Shown: positions 22,334-32,949 of the stretch, piece after piece
Layout: each line of letters opens with the position of its first letter
How positions within the stretch are numbered: position 1 is the stretch's first letter
NCBI GenBank assembly: GCA_030386875.1
Contig: CM059569.1
Location: forward strand, 42,695,842 to 42,759,841
Direction: 5' to 3'
From: Morinoia aosen
Taxonomy: Eukaryota > Arthropoda > Malacostraca > Amphipoda > Talitridae
Length of the DNA: 64,000 nucleotides
Notes under the pieces: generated by a model
Seen by the model: only the letters and a program-made list of their open reading frames with translations
Databases searched by the model: none
Told to the model about the DNA's origin: nothing
Program-made: the position numbers and the translations under genes

Positions 22334-22925
22334 CAACTACGAGTTGGATTAATTAGAACTTGACTTGGATTAATTTGAACTTGACTTGGATTAATTCGAA
22401 CTTGACTTGGATTAATTTGAACTTGACTTGGATTAATTTGAACTTGACTCGGATTAATTTGAACTTGACTTGGATTAATTTGAACTTGACTCGGATTAAT
22501 TTGAACTTGACTCGGATTAATTTGAACTTGACTCGGATTAATTTGAACTTGACTTGGATTAATTTGAACTTGACTTGGATTAATTTGAACTTGACTTGGA
22601 TTAATTTGAACTTGACTTGGATTAATTCGAACTTGACTTGGATTAATTCGAACTTGACTTGGATTAATTTGAACTTGACTCGGATTAATTTGAACTTGAC
22701 TTGGATTAATTTGAACTTGAATTGGATTAATTTGAACTTGACTTGGATTAATTTGAACTTGACTCGGATTAATTTGAACTTGACTCGGATTAATTTGAAC
22801 TTGACTTGGATTAATTTGAACTTGACTTGGATTAATTTGAACTTGACTTGGATGAATTTGAACTTGACTCGGATTACATTGAACTTGACTCGGATTAAAT
22901 TGAACTTTACTTGGATTAATTTGAA
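22334..22925. repeat. 21-bp satellite, about 28 copies
   Basis: Unit TTGGATTAATTTGAACTTGAC with T/C (TTGG or TCGG) and TTTGAA/TTCGAA variants. As 21 is a multiple of three, one forward frame is open for 189 codons of a seven-residue cycle (TWINLNL). The cycle makes no convincing protein fold. Confidence 0.96.
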
Positions 22926-22969
22926 GTGAAAAAGGTGTAGTTTGAATAATGTTTCAGTGTCAGTGTTAA

Positions 22970-23150
22970 CCCGTTGCTTGCGATGCGACCCATCGGTGGG
23001 TCATTTGGAAAATTTTGTAACAATTGTTTTAAATTAATGGTATTTAATATACCCAATTAATGTTTGCTTTTTATAAAAATTCTTACCAACTTTTGGCTTT
23101 AAATTTGAGTTGAATATTTAACTTCAGTTTAACCCATCGCCGTCAACGTG
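22970..23150 (+). mobile_element. TTAA-flanked MITE, family A, copy 2
   Basis: Left end CCCGTTGCTTGCGATG after TTAA (22966-22969); right end CATCGCCGTCAACGTG followed by TAAA. The interior TTAATGTTTGCTTTTT and GAATATTTAACTTCAG blocks match 27555-27812 and, in reverse, 42514-42731. Confidence 0.65.
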
Positions 23151-23154
23151 TAAA

Positions 23155-23345
23155 CTTGACAATTTGGTGAGACAAAAAGAAAGAAGAGATACGGAGGGAA
23201 CCTAAAGTCCCATGTATTGTGCCGAGGGGACGTTGGTCGATGAGGGGTTAACTTACCAATCCGCTGAAACCAAAAGAAAGAAATAAATAAATAAAGGAGA
23301 GAATACGGAGGAACGTGAAGTCTCATATTACACGGAGGGGACAGA
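23155..23345. repeat. About 110-bp tandem duplication
   Basis: AAAAAGAAAGAAGAGATACGG...CGGAGGG and GGGGAC blocks at 23172-23232 recur at 23270-23342, separated by GGGGTTAACTTACC. Confidence 0.65.
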
Positions 23346-23359
23346 AGACAATACAAGAC

Positions 23360-23670
23360 GCGGGAGGCTAACCGGCAGCTGAGAAACCGCTGGCCGTCAT
23401 TACTGTCATCTGCGTGTGGCGAGCGTGACAGTTTATGGCCTCCTGAGCGACCGTCACGCTGGACGGTGCGGCCAACTCACGCGGGAGGCAGGCGGGGCGG
23501 TGTGGGGGAGGGGCTGTGCTGCCACGGAGCCGTCGAGGGCTGTATAACTCAGGGAAAATACGGTCTACCCTCTGTCTAAGTGACGAGGTACGTTTGAGGG
23601 GAGACGCTTCACGTGCGGCTTAGCGTGTGTCTTCATGTGTTCCGGCAGCCTTCCTTAGGCTGCTTTCGGT
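23360..23670. other. GC-rich segment, no gene recognised
   Basis: Locally GC- and CpG-rich (notably 23440-23550) in otherwise AT-rich surroundings, with TGTATAACT at about 23541. It could be a promoter-like island, but no coding exon or transcript evidence follows downstream. Confidence 0.3.
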
Positions 23671-23674
23671 CCTT

Positions 23675-24210
23675 TTGCGTATCATATATGCCTGTAGAAT
23701 GTATATATCTGCGGGTGTCATGCATGCCTGCTAGAGGTCATGCATACATGGCAGGCATTACGCTTACTTGTCAGCTATCATACTTATAGCACTGCTAGGT
23801 ATCATATCTACAAGGTGTTATGTATAATTGCGAGGTATCCTGTATACTTGATGGATATTACGTATCCTTGCCAGAAATCTAACATACTTGCCAGATATCT
23901 TACATACTTGCCGGAAATCTAACATACTTGCCAGAAATCTAACATACTTGCCAGATATCTTACATACTTGCCAGAAATCTAACATACTTGCCAGATATCT
24001 TACATGCTTGCCAGAAATCTTACATACTTGCCAGAAATCTAACATACTTGCCAGATATCTAACATACTTGCCAGATATCTTACATACTTGCCAGTTATGT
24101 ATTCGTTTTTGGTATCATGTACGTCAGTTAGGTATATATCTGCCAGGTATCGTATATACTAGTGATGTTTCATGTATGTCTGCCGGGTTTCATGTATATC
24201 GTCAACCCTG
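23675..24210. repeat. 20-bp repeat with 40-bp alternation
   Basis: The regular core (about 23870-24090) alternates two 20-bp units, ACTTGCCAGATATCTTACAT and ACTTGCCAGAAATCTAACAT. Diverged units with GTATCATG and TCTGCCAGG words flank it on both sides and match 21465-21625. Confidence 0.9.
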
Positions 24211-24320
24211 GTAAATTCTATCGGAAGCGTTCATCGTCACCATTACTATTATCATTCCTATAGGTCATCATTTTCGAACATGGTCATCATCTAGCATAAC
24301 TGTTATAAAATCATCAAACA

Positions 24321-24460
24321 TATACAGGGTGTCTGGGAAAAAGGTGCCCTCTAATTTGAAATCTTAAAATTATGTATCGTTCACTCTTGAACGAAGATGG
24401 AATTGATTGAAGAATCGGCAGCGATAAAATTTGAAGAAATATATCGGAGTTAAACTTTGG
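24321..24460 (+). mobile_element. Mariner-type terminal fragment
   Basis: Starts TATACAGGGTGTCTGGGAAA, the same kind of terminus as at 7219. Roughly 140 bp of non-coding sequence follow with no partner end. Low-information assignment. Confidence 0.4.
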
Positions 24461-24464
24461 TGCG

Positions 24465-24580
24465 GTATCATATCTACATAGTATTTACGATACCGCATAG
24501 TATCTATGATACCGCTTCATAGTATCTATGATACCGCTTCATAGTATCTATTATATCGCTTCATAGTATGTATTAATATT
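24465..24580. repeat. 22-bp repeat with GGTATCAT palindromes
   Basis: CTTCATAGTATCTATGATACCG repeated about four times, progressively degenerate at the right. ATGATACC pairs with the GGTATCAT at 24471. Confidence 0.85.
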
Positions 24581-24588
24581 CATAATAA

Positions 24589-25165
24589 GTGGATACATTT
24601 TTCGTGGTTATTGTGTACGAGAACCACGGTCCAACCGAGCAGTTACACGGACGCAGCTACGTGTGTCACAGCTCGCACAACTCCCGCACAGTCGATCCAA
24701 CGCGCTCACCTCGGTCCTCCGGTGCCATTTGTGTTATCTGGACTCCATTGTGTGCATTCAGGGGCAGAGAACAAAGTGACGAGTTGATAAGTGCATCTCC
24801 CTCTGTGTGGTGGCTGCTCTTCTTAATTACCTTTTTGTCTGTGACGGTATCTGAAGCGGTGGCCTTCACTCCAACGCGTTGTCGTTGCCCCCACGTGTTC
24901 TGCTACGACAACTCTTGCTTACCTTAACCCTATATTGCCCGGCGTCCTTCCGGTGTGACGTTAGGAAAATCGCTAACATTGTTCTTGTGTTGGGAATGTT
25001 TCGATGATAAGTCCACATTTTCTGGGTCTCATGAATCATAATATCAGAGAAATTACCGCAATATTTCCTTGAAGAGCCTAAAATTTTTTTGTCGTTACGG
25101 TGTTAATTAACACATCTCTTGCTTGACCCACGCAATCTAAGGAACTATGGCCCGGTACTGCCTAA
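24589..25165. other. Spacer with an unassigned 112-codon frame
   Basis: A plus-strand frame at 24589-24927 includes a hydrophobic stretch (VWWLLFLITFLSVTV) and a Cys-rich tail, but starts without supporting context and matches no family I know. The remainder is AT-rich and featureless. Confidence 0.3.
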
Positions 25166-25169
25166 TTAA

Positions 25170-25390
25170 CACTTTGACTACGATGTGCGCCACCGGCGGT
25201 ACACGGAGGTAATTTTCATAATGCTGCTGACCGACCAGTAGTCGCGAACTTAATTTTCATAAATGTTTAATCAAAGCTAAATGAAGGCACGATCCAGTTC
25301 ATGTTTGGTATTTTCCAAATGGCTTACAACAATTGACATTAAATTTGAGTTTGGTTTTGAACTTAGTATTTAGTAGTCGCACTCAAAGTG
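25170..25390 (+). mobile_element. TTAA-flanked MITE, family A, copy 3
   Basis: CACTTTGACTACGATGTGCG after TTAA (25166-25169); right end CGCACTCAAAGTG followed by GTAA. The interior includes GCCACCGGCGGTAC and CTGACCGACCAGTAGTCGC, the family's most conserved blocks. Confidence 0.75.
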
Positions 25391-25394
25391 GTAA

Positions 25395-25830
25395 ATAGCT
25401 GCGTAGAGTGGTTAACTTCCCTCTCTTACTATGCGTACCTCTCACTAAACGTGTGTAAACGTTCTATTCCTGTACAGTTTCATTCCTAACCCATGCCTGC
25501 ATGCCTGTTAATGCGACTTCGGCCGCTGTTTATGAAAGAAGTGTTCACCTGTATTGTTAAGTATAGCATAGAACACATAACACTAGCATTTGGACGTTCG
25601 CATGACCAATTTACCTTTCGGAAAAGAATATTCATAGTAAAGAATGTTGTTTAATTCATTTGATGATGCAGCGCGAGAAGATAAGGCTGCCTTTAACCTG
25701 GGGAACTGTCCGTGGGTTATCCAGCTGGGGATGAGCCAGTAACATTGACCTCTGACCTCACCTTGAATTCTTCCTTCTCCCCTCGGGGGTGACCTCGTTG
25801 ATAGCGGGCCCGTTCTCGAGGGTCCGTTTT
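25395..25830. other. Spacer, no gene recognised
   Basis: Unique sequence becoming GC-rich near 25740-25830, where it runs into the 22-bp array. Confidence 0.4.
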
Positions 25831-25837
25831 TGCGAGA

Positions 25838-26545
25838 CCGGGCCCTGTCGTGTGGGACTGGGCCCTGTCGTGTGGGACTGGGCCCTGTCGTGTGTGGGAC
25901 CGGGCCCTGTCGTGTGTGGGACCGGGCCCTGTCGTGTGTGGGACGGGGCCCTGTCGTGTGTGGGACCGGGCCCTGTCGTATGTGGGACCGGGCCTTGTCG
26001 TGTGTGGGACCGGGCCCTGTCGTGTGTGGGACCGGGCCCTGTCGTGTGTGGGACCGGGCCCTGTCGTGTGTGGGACCGGGCCCTGTCATGTGTGGGACCG
26101 GGCCCTGTCGTGTGTGGGACCGGGCCCTGTCGTGTGTGGGACCGGGCCTTTTCTTGTGTGGGACCGGGCCTTTTCTTGTGTGGGACCGGGCCCTGTCGTG
26201 TGTGGGACCGGGCCCTGTCGTGTGTGGGACCGGGCCTTTTCTTGTGTGGGACCGGGCCTTTTCTTGTGTGGGGCCGGGCCCTGTCGTGTGTGAGACCGGG
26301 CCTTTTTTTGTGTGGGACAGGGCCTTTTTTTTGTGTGGGACAGGGCCTTTTTTTGTGTGGGACAGGGCCTTTTTTTTGTGGGACAGGGCCTTTTTTTGTG
26401 TGGGACAGGGCCTTTTTTTGTGTGGGACAGGGCCTTTTTTTGTGTGGGACAGGGCCTTTTTTTGTGTGGGACAGGGCCTTTTTTTGTGTGGGACAGGGCC
26501 TTTTTTTGTGTGGGACCGGGCCTTTTCTTGTGTGAGACCGGGTCC
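25838..26545. repeat. 22-bp satellite with directional variants
   Basis: Unit GGGACCGGGCCCTGTCGTGTGT. From left to right the middle changes from CCCTGTCGTGTG through CCTTTTCTTGTG to CCTTTTTTTGTG, with mixing in the centre (26140-26300). As 22 is not divisible by three, several frames on both strands stay open for up to 248 codons. Each left-type unit has a GGGCCC palindrome. Confidence 0.97.
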
Positions 26546-26549
26546 CTGA

Positions 26550-27550
26550 TGGGCGACGATAAGCCTGCGGTGGGCGATGGGAGATAGAAGTTAATTTGCT
26601 GATTCCTAAAATTACTCTCGAGTGACCTGGAAAGACTACATTCCGATGATCTATGTGGAATTATCAAGTCCCTGCCAATTTATTCACCGAGTTGTGATAT
26701 TGTGGCCGCTGATCCATTTAATGTTCATTTAACATGAATATTCTTGCAGCGAAATCAAAATATAGCTGTAGAGAGGCACTTTTACTATCACATTATTTAC
26801 TTAGGTTGATGATGCTGATGGGTGTAGCGGTGTGATAACCTGACATGTACTCATTCACGGACAAGAAACGATAGCACACGGATTGTAATCGATGACGCAA
26901 AGAATTATTTCTCCCATTGATGAACACTCGTTAATGTTTTTCTACCCGTCGAACCTTGTAACTTTCGTCCTCTGCCACCCGAGGTGTGGTCGTGTTCGAA
27001 ATTACAGTACGTGGTTGCCGATAAAAGAAATTGAATAACGAACTAAAAAGCTGACGGGGTGGCATCGGGTCATTATTTGGGCGCAATGCGGAGGTAACCA
27101 ATTGAACACGTACTTATATTAGGTTATGATTAAGAAGTAAAATAGACGTTACTAATCAAGGACGTACTTGTATCAGATCGTTTGATAGGTAGTCTAGTAG
27201 AGGTTATCAATTATGAATGCAACACACCAAGGAGCGCAACTTGACCTACACTCCGTGAAGTACCTCTCTGCTCTACCCCTCCACCCTCCCTCCACAGCAG
27301 TGTTTAGTTATTAGATATTAGTTATTAGTTGTATTAAATATTAGATATTAGTTTAGTTACTAATTGTATCAAATATTAGATATTAATTATTCATTAATTT
27401 TGCAAGAGGACCATTTCGGTTAAACGCATTGATTGGAATAGCCGCAGCTACTCCAAGTTAGCGTATATTATATATATATATGTGTATTATACATTAATCA
27501 ATTTATAGATTTTTCGAGAGCCGCTCAATGAATACCACTACTCTACGGTG
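26550..27550. other. Spacer, no gene recognised
   Basis: Contains a degenerate TTAGATATTAGTTATTAG repeat (27304-27395) and a short AT microsatellite at 27466-27485. No open frame of note. Confidence 0.45.
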
Positions 27551-27554
27551 TTAA

Positions 27555-27812
27555 CACTATGACTGCGACGTGAGTCACCGGTGGTACACAGAGGCAATTT
27601 TCATAGTTCTACTAATCGACCATGAGTCACAAACTCAATTTTCACAAATAATTCACCAATTAATCCAGTTAATGTTTGCTATTTTTAAAATGGCGCACTA
27701 CAATTGACTTTTAATTAATTTTGAATATTGAACTTCAATAATATGGTTTATAAATTTGTGGGTTAGGACACTGCATATTTGCCCTCCAATTGTACCTCCC
27801 GCAGTCATAGTG
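27555..27812 (+). mobile_element. TTAA-flanked MITE, family A, copy 4
   Basis: Best-preserved ends of the family: CACTATGACTGCG and CGCAGTCATAGTG are exact inverted repeats, with TTAA on the left and TTGA on the right. 258 bp and non-coding; carries GTCACCGGTGGTAC and AATCGACCATGAGTCAC. Confidence 0.8.
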
Positions 27813-27814
27813 TT

Positions 27815-28645
27815 GAACTTTAATGGTGGGCAAGCTTGAATCGGCTTGCTGACCGTGAAGATTGTCTTGTCTTGGCATGGAATGCAGGGTACGGAGCGCT
27901 GAGGTGGTTCAGTAACGTGTGTGTCTGATGTTTGAAGGTCACGTGATGCTTGAGGTGGTGGAGGTCGAAGATCCTGTTTTGTGATGAAATCCTGGTCATC
28001 ATCAGAGAGGTGCGAGGACTTCATCGGGTGTGAAGAAATCTTTATATTGTCACATTTACGTTTGAAAATTTACCCTCTTTTCACTGTTCCCTTCCAGAGT
28101 TGAGGGAACTGTTTCCTATCACCCTTTCGCTGAATTTTCACTGTTCCCTTTACGAAGTTTTACTGTACTCAGGATGGAATATTAAAATTCCTGAACGTTT
28201 GCAATTAAAACAGTCATTTAATCCTTGGTTTTCTTTCTTATCATTAAACTGAGATTTCGAAAAATAGACCTCTTCCTAGTCTATTATTATGTTCCACCAA
28301 TACACGTTACTCCAGTAATACGATACGTAAAGAAACAATGAATGAATAGCAGAAATTGACAGATTCGTAACACATTCTATTTGAAACAGTATACAGTAAT
28401 ACAATACAGCAAGTGTATTACCATACAATTTGAAGTATTCCAGTACTTTACGATGCTTGAAATAGCAACGAATGGCATGCGTTAACTTGAATAGCATGCA
28501 ACATCTTCTCCCTTGACTGAGGGCGAAGATTCTCACGGCGCGTGTAACGCCTGCCTCACCTCCCCTACGCTAGCTACACCACGGCTCCCACGGTCACCGG
28601 GTGGTGGACAAATGGTCTGTTGCCAACTGGCTGTGCTCGCACCTA
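27815..28645. other. Spacer, no gene recognised
   Basis: A 108-codon minus-strand frame (27698-28024) overlaps the MITE and is unlikely to be real. A short GTTCCCTT duplication lies near 28085-28150. Confidence 0.4.
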
Positions 28646-28647
28646 GT

Positions 28648-28812
28648 TCTATAAACGTCTACATCATAAACGTTTTCCTAGTTCTATAAACGTCTTCATC
28701 ATAAACGTCTTCATCATAAACGTCTTCATCATAAACGTCTTCATCATAAACGTCTTCATCATAAACGTCTTCATCATAAACGTCTTCATCATAAACGTCT
28801 TCTAGTTCTATA
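28648..28812. repeat. 15-bp minisatellite, about 9 copies
   Basis: Unit CGTCTTCATCATAAA, bracketed on both sides by CTAGTTCTATAAACGTC. Translates as V-Y-D-E-D on the minus strand. Confidence 0.95.
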
Positions 28813-28824
28813 AACGTCATGTTT

Positions 28825-29110
28825 TCTTTGCTATATCTTCCTTCTCTTCGTTTTTGTCTTCTTCGCTGTCTCTTCCTCCTTTTCGCTTTCATGTCTTATT
28901 TGCTATCTCTTCCTCCTCTTCGCTTTTATGTCTTCTCCGCTGTCTCTTTTTCTCTTCGCTTTCATGTCTTCTCCGCTATCTCTTCTTTCTATTCATTTTT
29001 ATGTCTTCTCCGCTATCTCTTCCTTCTCTTCGTTCGCATGTCTCCTTTGCTATCTCTTCATTCTCTTCGTTCGCATGTCTCCTTTGCTATCTGTTCCTTG
29101 TTTACTCCTC
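28825..29110. repeat. 37-bp pyrimidine-rich repeat, about 7-8 copies
   Basis: CATGTCTCCTTTGCTATCTC then TTCATTCTCTTCGTTCG recurs at 37 bp at the right end (29041 and 29078), more diverged to the left. Not divisible by three, so three frames stay open with S-L-P-L-R-type peptides. Confidence 0.85.
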
Positions 29111-29281
29111 GTTTTCCCTCCCAACTTGCCGTTTCTATGCACATGGTATCCTGTGTTGAAACAGCGCAAAGCTTTCCCGTTTTCTACAGACATACTGAAT
29201 GGTCCCTTCTCTACGTTCTCTCGAGATCGCATTTGATAACGATAGTGAGCCCTACACTAACATGACGTAATAATAACTTAA

Positions 29282-29506
29282 CCCTACCAGGCCTGATTTC
29301 CTGAACCTAAATGACGAACGTTAAACCTCACAGTCAATTCAAAGACACTGGCAGACATTTGTACCAAGAGGTTTGACCGTGATGGGTTGGTTATTCTAAG
29401 TTTGTTACGCATTTTTCACTTGCTGGGAAAGTATCGAAAATTAGGGACAGCGGTACGGCGGCAGATTAGGGAATTACCGAAAAAATCTGTTCAGTGTCTG
29501 GTAGGG
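29282..29506. mobile_element. TTAA-flanked MITE, family C
   Basis: CCCTACCAGGCCTGA after TTAA (29278-29281) and CAGTGTCTGGTAGGG before TCAA (29507-29510). The nine terminal bases are exact inverted repeats. 225 bp, non-coding, and not similar inside to families A or B. It sits less than 100 bp from a family B copy. Confidence 0.65.
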
Positions 29507-29598
29507 TCAATGCCTCTGGGTTGAAGGGAAGAGTTAATTGGTAATGAGCGGAAGTTAGTGCGTAGTGCTAACCGTGAAGCTGTCGCATGCTTTCTTAA

Positions 29599-29818
29599 CC
29601 CTTTTCCGTCAAAGTGGATTTCAAAATCCACTTGCATAAACAGCTCAAATATGTTTTATTCCTCGTGAAATTTAAGCTCTAATGTGTTCTTTTAGGTTTA
29701 TTGTCGAGTGGCAGTCACTTCCTCGTTGTGATGTCGGTGACTACATGATGCCGGTGCCAGTTTAATGATGGTGGTTGTGGTAACAGTAATATGAGTACAA
29801 AGTGTGCACGTTAGAGGA
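29599..29818 (+). mobile_element. TTAA-flanked MITE, family B, copy 2
   Basis: CCCTTTTCCGTCAAAGTGG after TTAA (29595-29598) and GCACGTTAGAGGA before TCAA. Hairpin AAAGTGGATTT/AAATCCACTT at 29611-29634. Interior ACTACATGATGCCGGTGCCA is identical to the copy at 34942. Confidence 0.8.
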
Positions 29819-29824
29819 TCAATG

Positions 29825-30335
29825 TTTATGAACTTTGTGGGGTTTCTCGGGTATCGTTGATATATCGCATTGAAGAAGCATCTGCTTGAGGTCGTGAGTG
29901 ATGCTGAGGTTGTGGGAGCGAAACAATAGCACGGAATAAAGGCGTTGACGCGTATTGTGACGGAGATACAATGGCCGACCTGACGGAAGTGGGGGAGTGT
30001 GTGGGGGGCGGAGCCTCGTCTCATTTGTGGTTGTGCTCTCTCTCAGCGCATGCGTGTCATGTGTACTGCAAGCCGTACTCGTGGCACGAACTCATACCAT
30101 ACTTAGGAGTTAAGTATTTTTGTTCAGCTTTCAAATTTCGAGGGCAATGTTTGTTTGGCTTTCGTATATACTTGGGTCAGTGGTAAAGCTTTAACCTACG
30201 GGCAAAAATATCCAAGCCGTATTGCATTCTTTCTCTTTTGACTTGGATGTTTCTAGTCGCGTTATCTTGACAGTGGGTGAGGGTAATGGCAAGTCCTGCT
30301 TGCTTGCACTGCGCTGTGCATACCGTACTATCGTA
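29825..30335. other. Spacer, no gene recognised
   Basis: A 71-codon plus frame (29971-30186) lacks known motifs. The right part leads into the 39-bp array. Confidence 0.4.
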
Positions 30336-30339
30336 TGCA

Positions 30340-30592
30340 GTGTTGTACTGGACGCAACTCGCTGTACTCCAGTGCACAACACTGTACTGGCCGCAGCTCA
30401 CAGTAGTCCAGTATGTAGTACTATACTGGACGTCGCTCACTAGTCCAGTATGTAGTACTGTACTGGCCGCAGCTCACAGTAGTCCAGTATGCAGTTCTGT
30501 ACTGGACGCAGCTCACAGTAGTCCAGTATTCAGTTCTGTACTGGACGCAGCTCACAGTAGTCCAGTATGTAGTACTGTACTGTGCGGGGCTG
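30340..30592. repeat. 39-bp tandem repeat, 6-7 copies
   Basis: CACAGTAGTCCAGTATGCAG then TTCTGTACTGGACGCAGCT recurs at 39 bp. Each unit can fold, as CCAGTA pairs with TACTGG. A multiple of three, so a 13-residue cycle (SSPVCSSVLDAAH) stays open. Confidence 0.93.
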
Positions 30593-30834
30593 AGCGGCCG
30601 GATTGTGCGAGTCCAGCATGTGCAGAGCTGCATGACACCACCCACGCAAATAACACACAATCATGTCACAAGGAAGCACACAATTAGCCCGGCGACGCCT
30701 ACATAATGTGTCATCTCCGGTGTCGCACTTGTGGGCCATTTAGCGTTTTTTTGTTGCTGCTGTCCCACTCCATTGTCACGTTGTGTGTGATGTGTTCTGT
30801 TGGGCGTGTGCGTGTCGCTCGAGTGTGTTAGCAC

Positions 30835-30965
30835 CTGCACCTTTCATCACTCATTCCTAGTGCATAGATTCCTTGTTCTCTTACCTTTGTACTATCTGGT
30901 TCCTCCGTCCTTCTGGAACATCTTTTTTGTCGTCAGAGAGGCTTAATCTCATTCATAGTATCTAA
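30835..30965 (+). mobile_element. Dispersed family G, 3' fragment
   Basis: Blocks GTGCATAGATTCCTTGTTCT, CTCCGTCCTTCTGGAACATC and AGAGAGGCTTAATCT match the 3' half of full copies at 36940 and 49988. Confidence 0.55.
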
Positions 30966-31815
30966 TCTTGCGTCACTGTGAATTATATTTGGTACCCGAT
31001 GTGGTACATGATCTTGGTACATGTATCTGGTGCCGCTGATGGGTGCCCACGTTGGAGAGCTAGCACTCGCTATGCAGGTAACCTCTCTTGTTGCGATTGA
31101 AAGAATAAATCAGGGCGCTGAATTTGTTTCCATATAGCGGTTAGGGAGGCTTAAACTAACTTATAATCTTAATCTTTGTTTCCATATTTTTGCACGGGAA
31201 CAACAGAATTTTGTGCATTAGAAGAGAAAAAAATTATTGATATCGGAAGGATTAATGCATCCATCACTGCGTCGATGGAGCTTCACGAGCCGCTGTACAT
31301 CGTCACAATACTGGTTAGACTACAAAACGCGATCTCTCATATTTAATTACAATAGCTTTATCATCATCAGTAGAAGTATCATCGTGTGGTTTTTATTATT
31401 AGGAAGAGCGTATCTGTGATACATTATCACGGTACCCGCGTATTGTTGAGTATATGTGTACCAATAGGTAAATTGCTCATTCACGTAACGGTATAAAAGG
31501 TTGGCACTTCATCTGTTTTGCGACCTTTTTTAAACAAAAACTTATAGTACGAGGTGAAATGGTATCGTGCAACTCTGTTTTTTTCATTTTTCTTAGGAAT
31601 GATATAAATGTTTTCAAATTGTGAATTCGATTTTCCAACGCTGCTACTCACAACCTGACCAAAGCAAGGAGTAACAACCGCGGGAACGCAGTGAGCGTGT
31701 TCAGTTTCAATGTCGCAGTTGGGTTTGCGTCTGAAGATGATTGAGGCTGCAGCACCGGACTGTGGGAGGTGAGGCGCGTTCTGCAGCTGCCGGCCTACAG
31801 CTGTGTTGCCTGCAG
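30966..31815. other. Spacer with a family G terminal scrap
   Basis: 31136-31180 holds CGGTTAGGGAGGCTTAAACT, identical to the end of the family G copy at 36940-37255. Otherwise no gene or array; a minus-strand 206-codon frame (31481-32101) mostly covers the TG-rich tract to the right. Confidence 0.5.
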
Positions 31816-31819
31816 GCCT

Positions 31820-31990
31820 GCGCTGGGGCTGCAGCGTTGTGTTGTGTGGTGTGTGTGTTGTGCGTGTCTTCCCTGTGTTTTGTGTGCATTGTGCGTGTGT
31901 TGTGTGTGCTGGTGCATTGTGCGCGTCTTCTGTGCGCTGTGCGTGTTTAGCGTGTGTCGTGTGTGCATTGTGCATGTCTTGTGGGTAAAT
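31820..31990. repeat. TGTG(T)-rich imperfect minisatellite
   Basis: GTGTGCATTGTGCGTGT-type words recur irregularly. Open in several frames on both strands for compositional reasons. Confidence 0.8.
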
Positions 31991-32785
31991 GTAAGTTGCA
32001 TGAATTTGAGGTTTGTATTGTGTGTCTTGGACATGTATTTCGTATTTTAATTGTTGTCGTGTCTTTGAGTGTATTTTGTACTTGATGTGTTGGGTTTGCA
32101 CTGAGTTTGTATTTTAGAGTTCTATGTTGCGCATATCCGTTGGGGATGTCATGTTAATTTGTCAAGGGACGTGTAGATATTTTGCCTTGCATGTATTATG
32201 TATGTATTGTGTCTTGAACATTTATGTTGTGCACTTACTTGTGTTGCACATAAGACATGAATGTGTGGCACATGCGTCGCCCCCAAAACAAAGCATCCCT
32301 CTCACCGCACAGGGCGTGACAGAGGCAAGCGGATACCGACACTTCACTGCAACGGAACTCCACGTTCTGTCAACACACGAAAAATTCACAAAATAATCGG
32401 ATTTCAACATACTTCTCCTATTGCTTTTGGGACCCCCAAAATCCAGCCTGTGCTACCTCACCAACTGCTCCCTTTTCTTGGTCCATAGTTTTGAAATGAC
32501 AACGCGTACCTGTGCTAGATTCACGCAGTGTCAGTTTGGTGTGTCAGTGTTTCATCCAGTGATATGGGAAACTGTATGACCGTTTCTTAAACGCAAAGCT
32601 GCACGACAGCTCCACACGCACACGCGAGACTGCACATGAGGTCCAGGAGCACTGCACGCGGCAGCACGTGGGAGGTGCGCGTCTCACGTCACAGATCCGT
32701 CACGCGATCGCGTGCCGGGAACTGCCTCGCTGGCCACGCGACGTGGCTCCGGGGATTGTGCTCTGTGTCGACGTGAGATCTGGAC
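31991..32785. other. Spacer, no gene recognised
   Basis: TATGT-rich at the left and GC-richer near 32590-32760. Frames of 62-90 codons match nothing I know. Confidence 0.4.
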
Positions 32786-32787
32786 CT

Positions 32788-32945
32788 GCGTGTATGTATG
32801 TACGTGTGTATTTATGTATCTTTGTATGTGTTTATATCTGAATGTATGCATGCCTGTCTGTGTGTATGCCTGTCTGAGTGTTTGGGTCTGTGTGTATGTA
32901 TGTACAACTTATGTGTACGCGCGCGCCATATGTGTGTGCTCATGT
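32788..32945. repeat. TGTA/TGTG microsatellite
   Basis: TATGTATGTACGTGTGTAT and related words give a low-complexity tract with Cys/Val-rich spurious frames. Confidence 0.85.
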
Positions 32946-32949
32946 GCCG

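Noticed and set aside
22360..22929. Leucine-rich-repeat-like protein (7-residue cycle)
   Set aside because: A pure 21-bp satellite; the T-W-I-N-L-N-L cycle does not match LRR spacing of 20-29 residues.
24589..24927. Secreted or membrane Cys-rich peptide
   Set aside because: One hydrophobic stretch and a few Cys in an ORF without signal-peptide start, splice context or family match.
24925..25110. Further TTAA-flanked MITE starting CCCTATATTGCCC
   Set aside because: A matching inverted right end could not be found.
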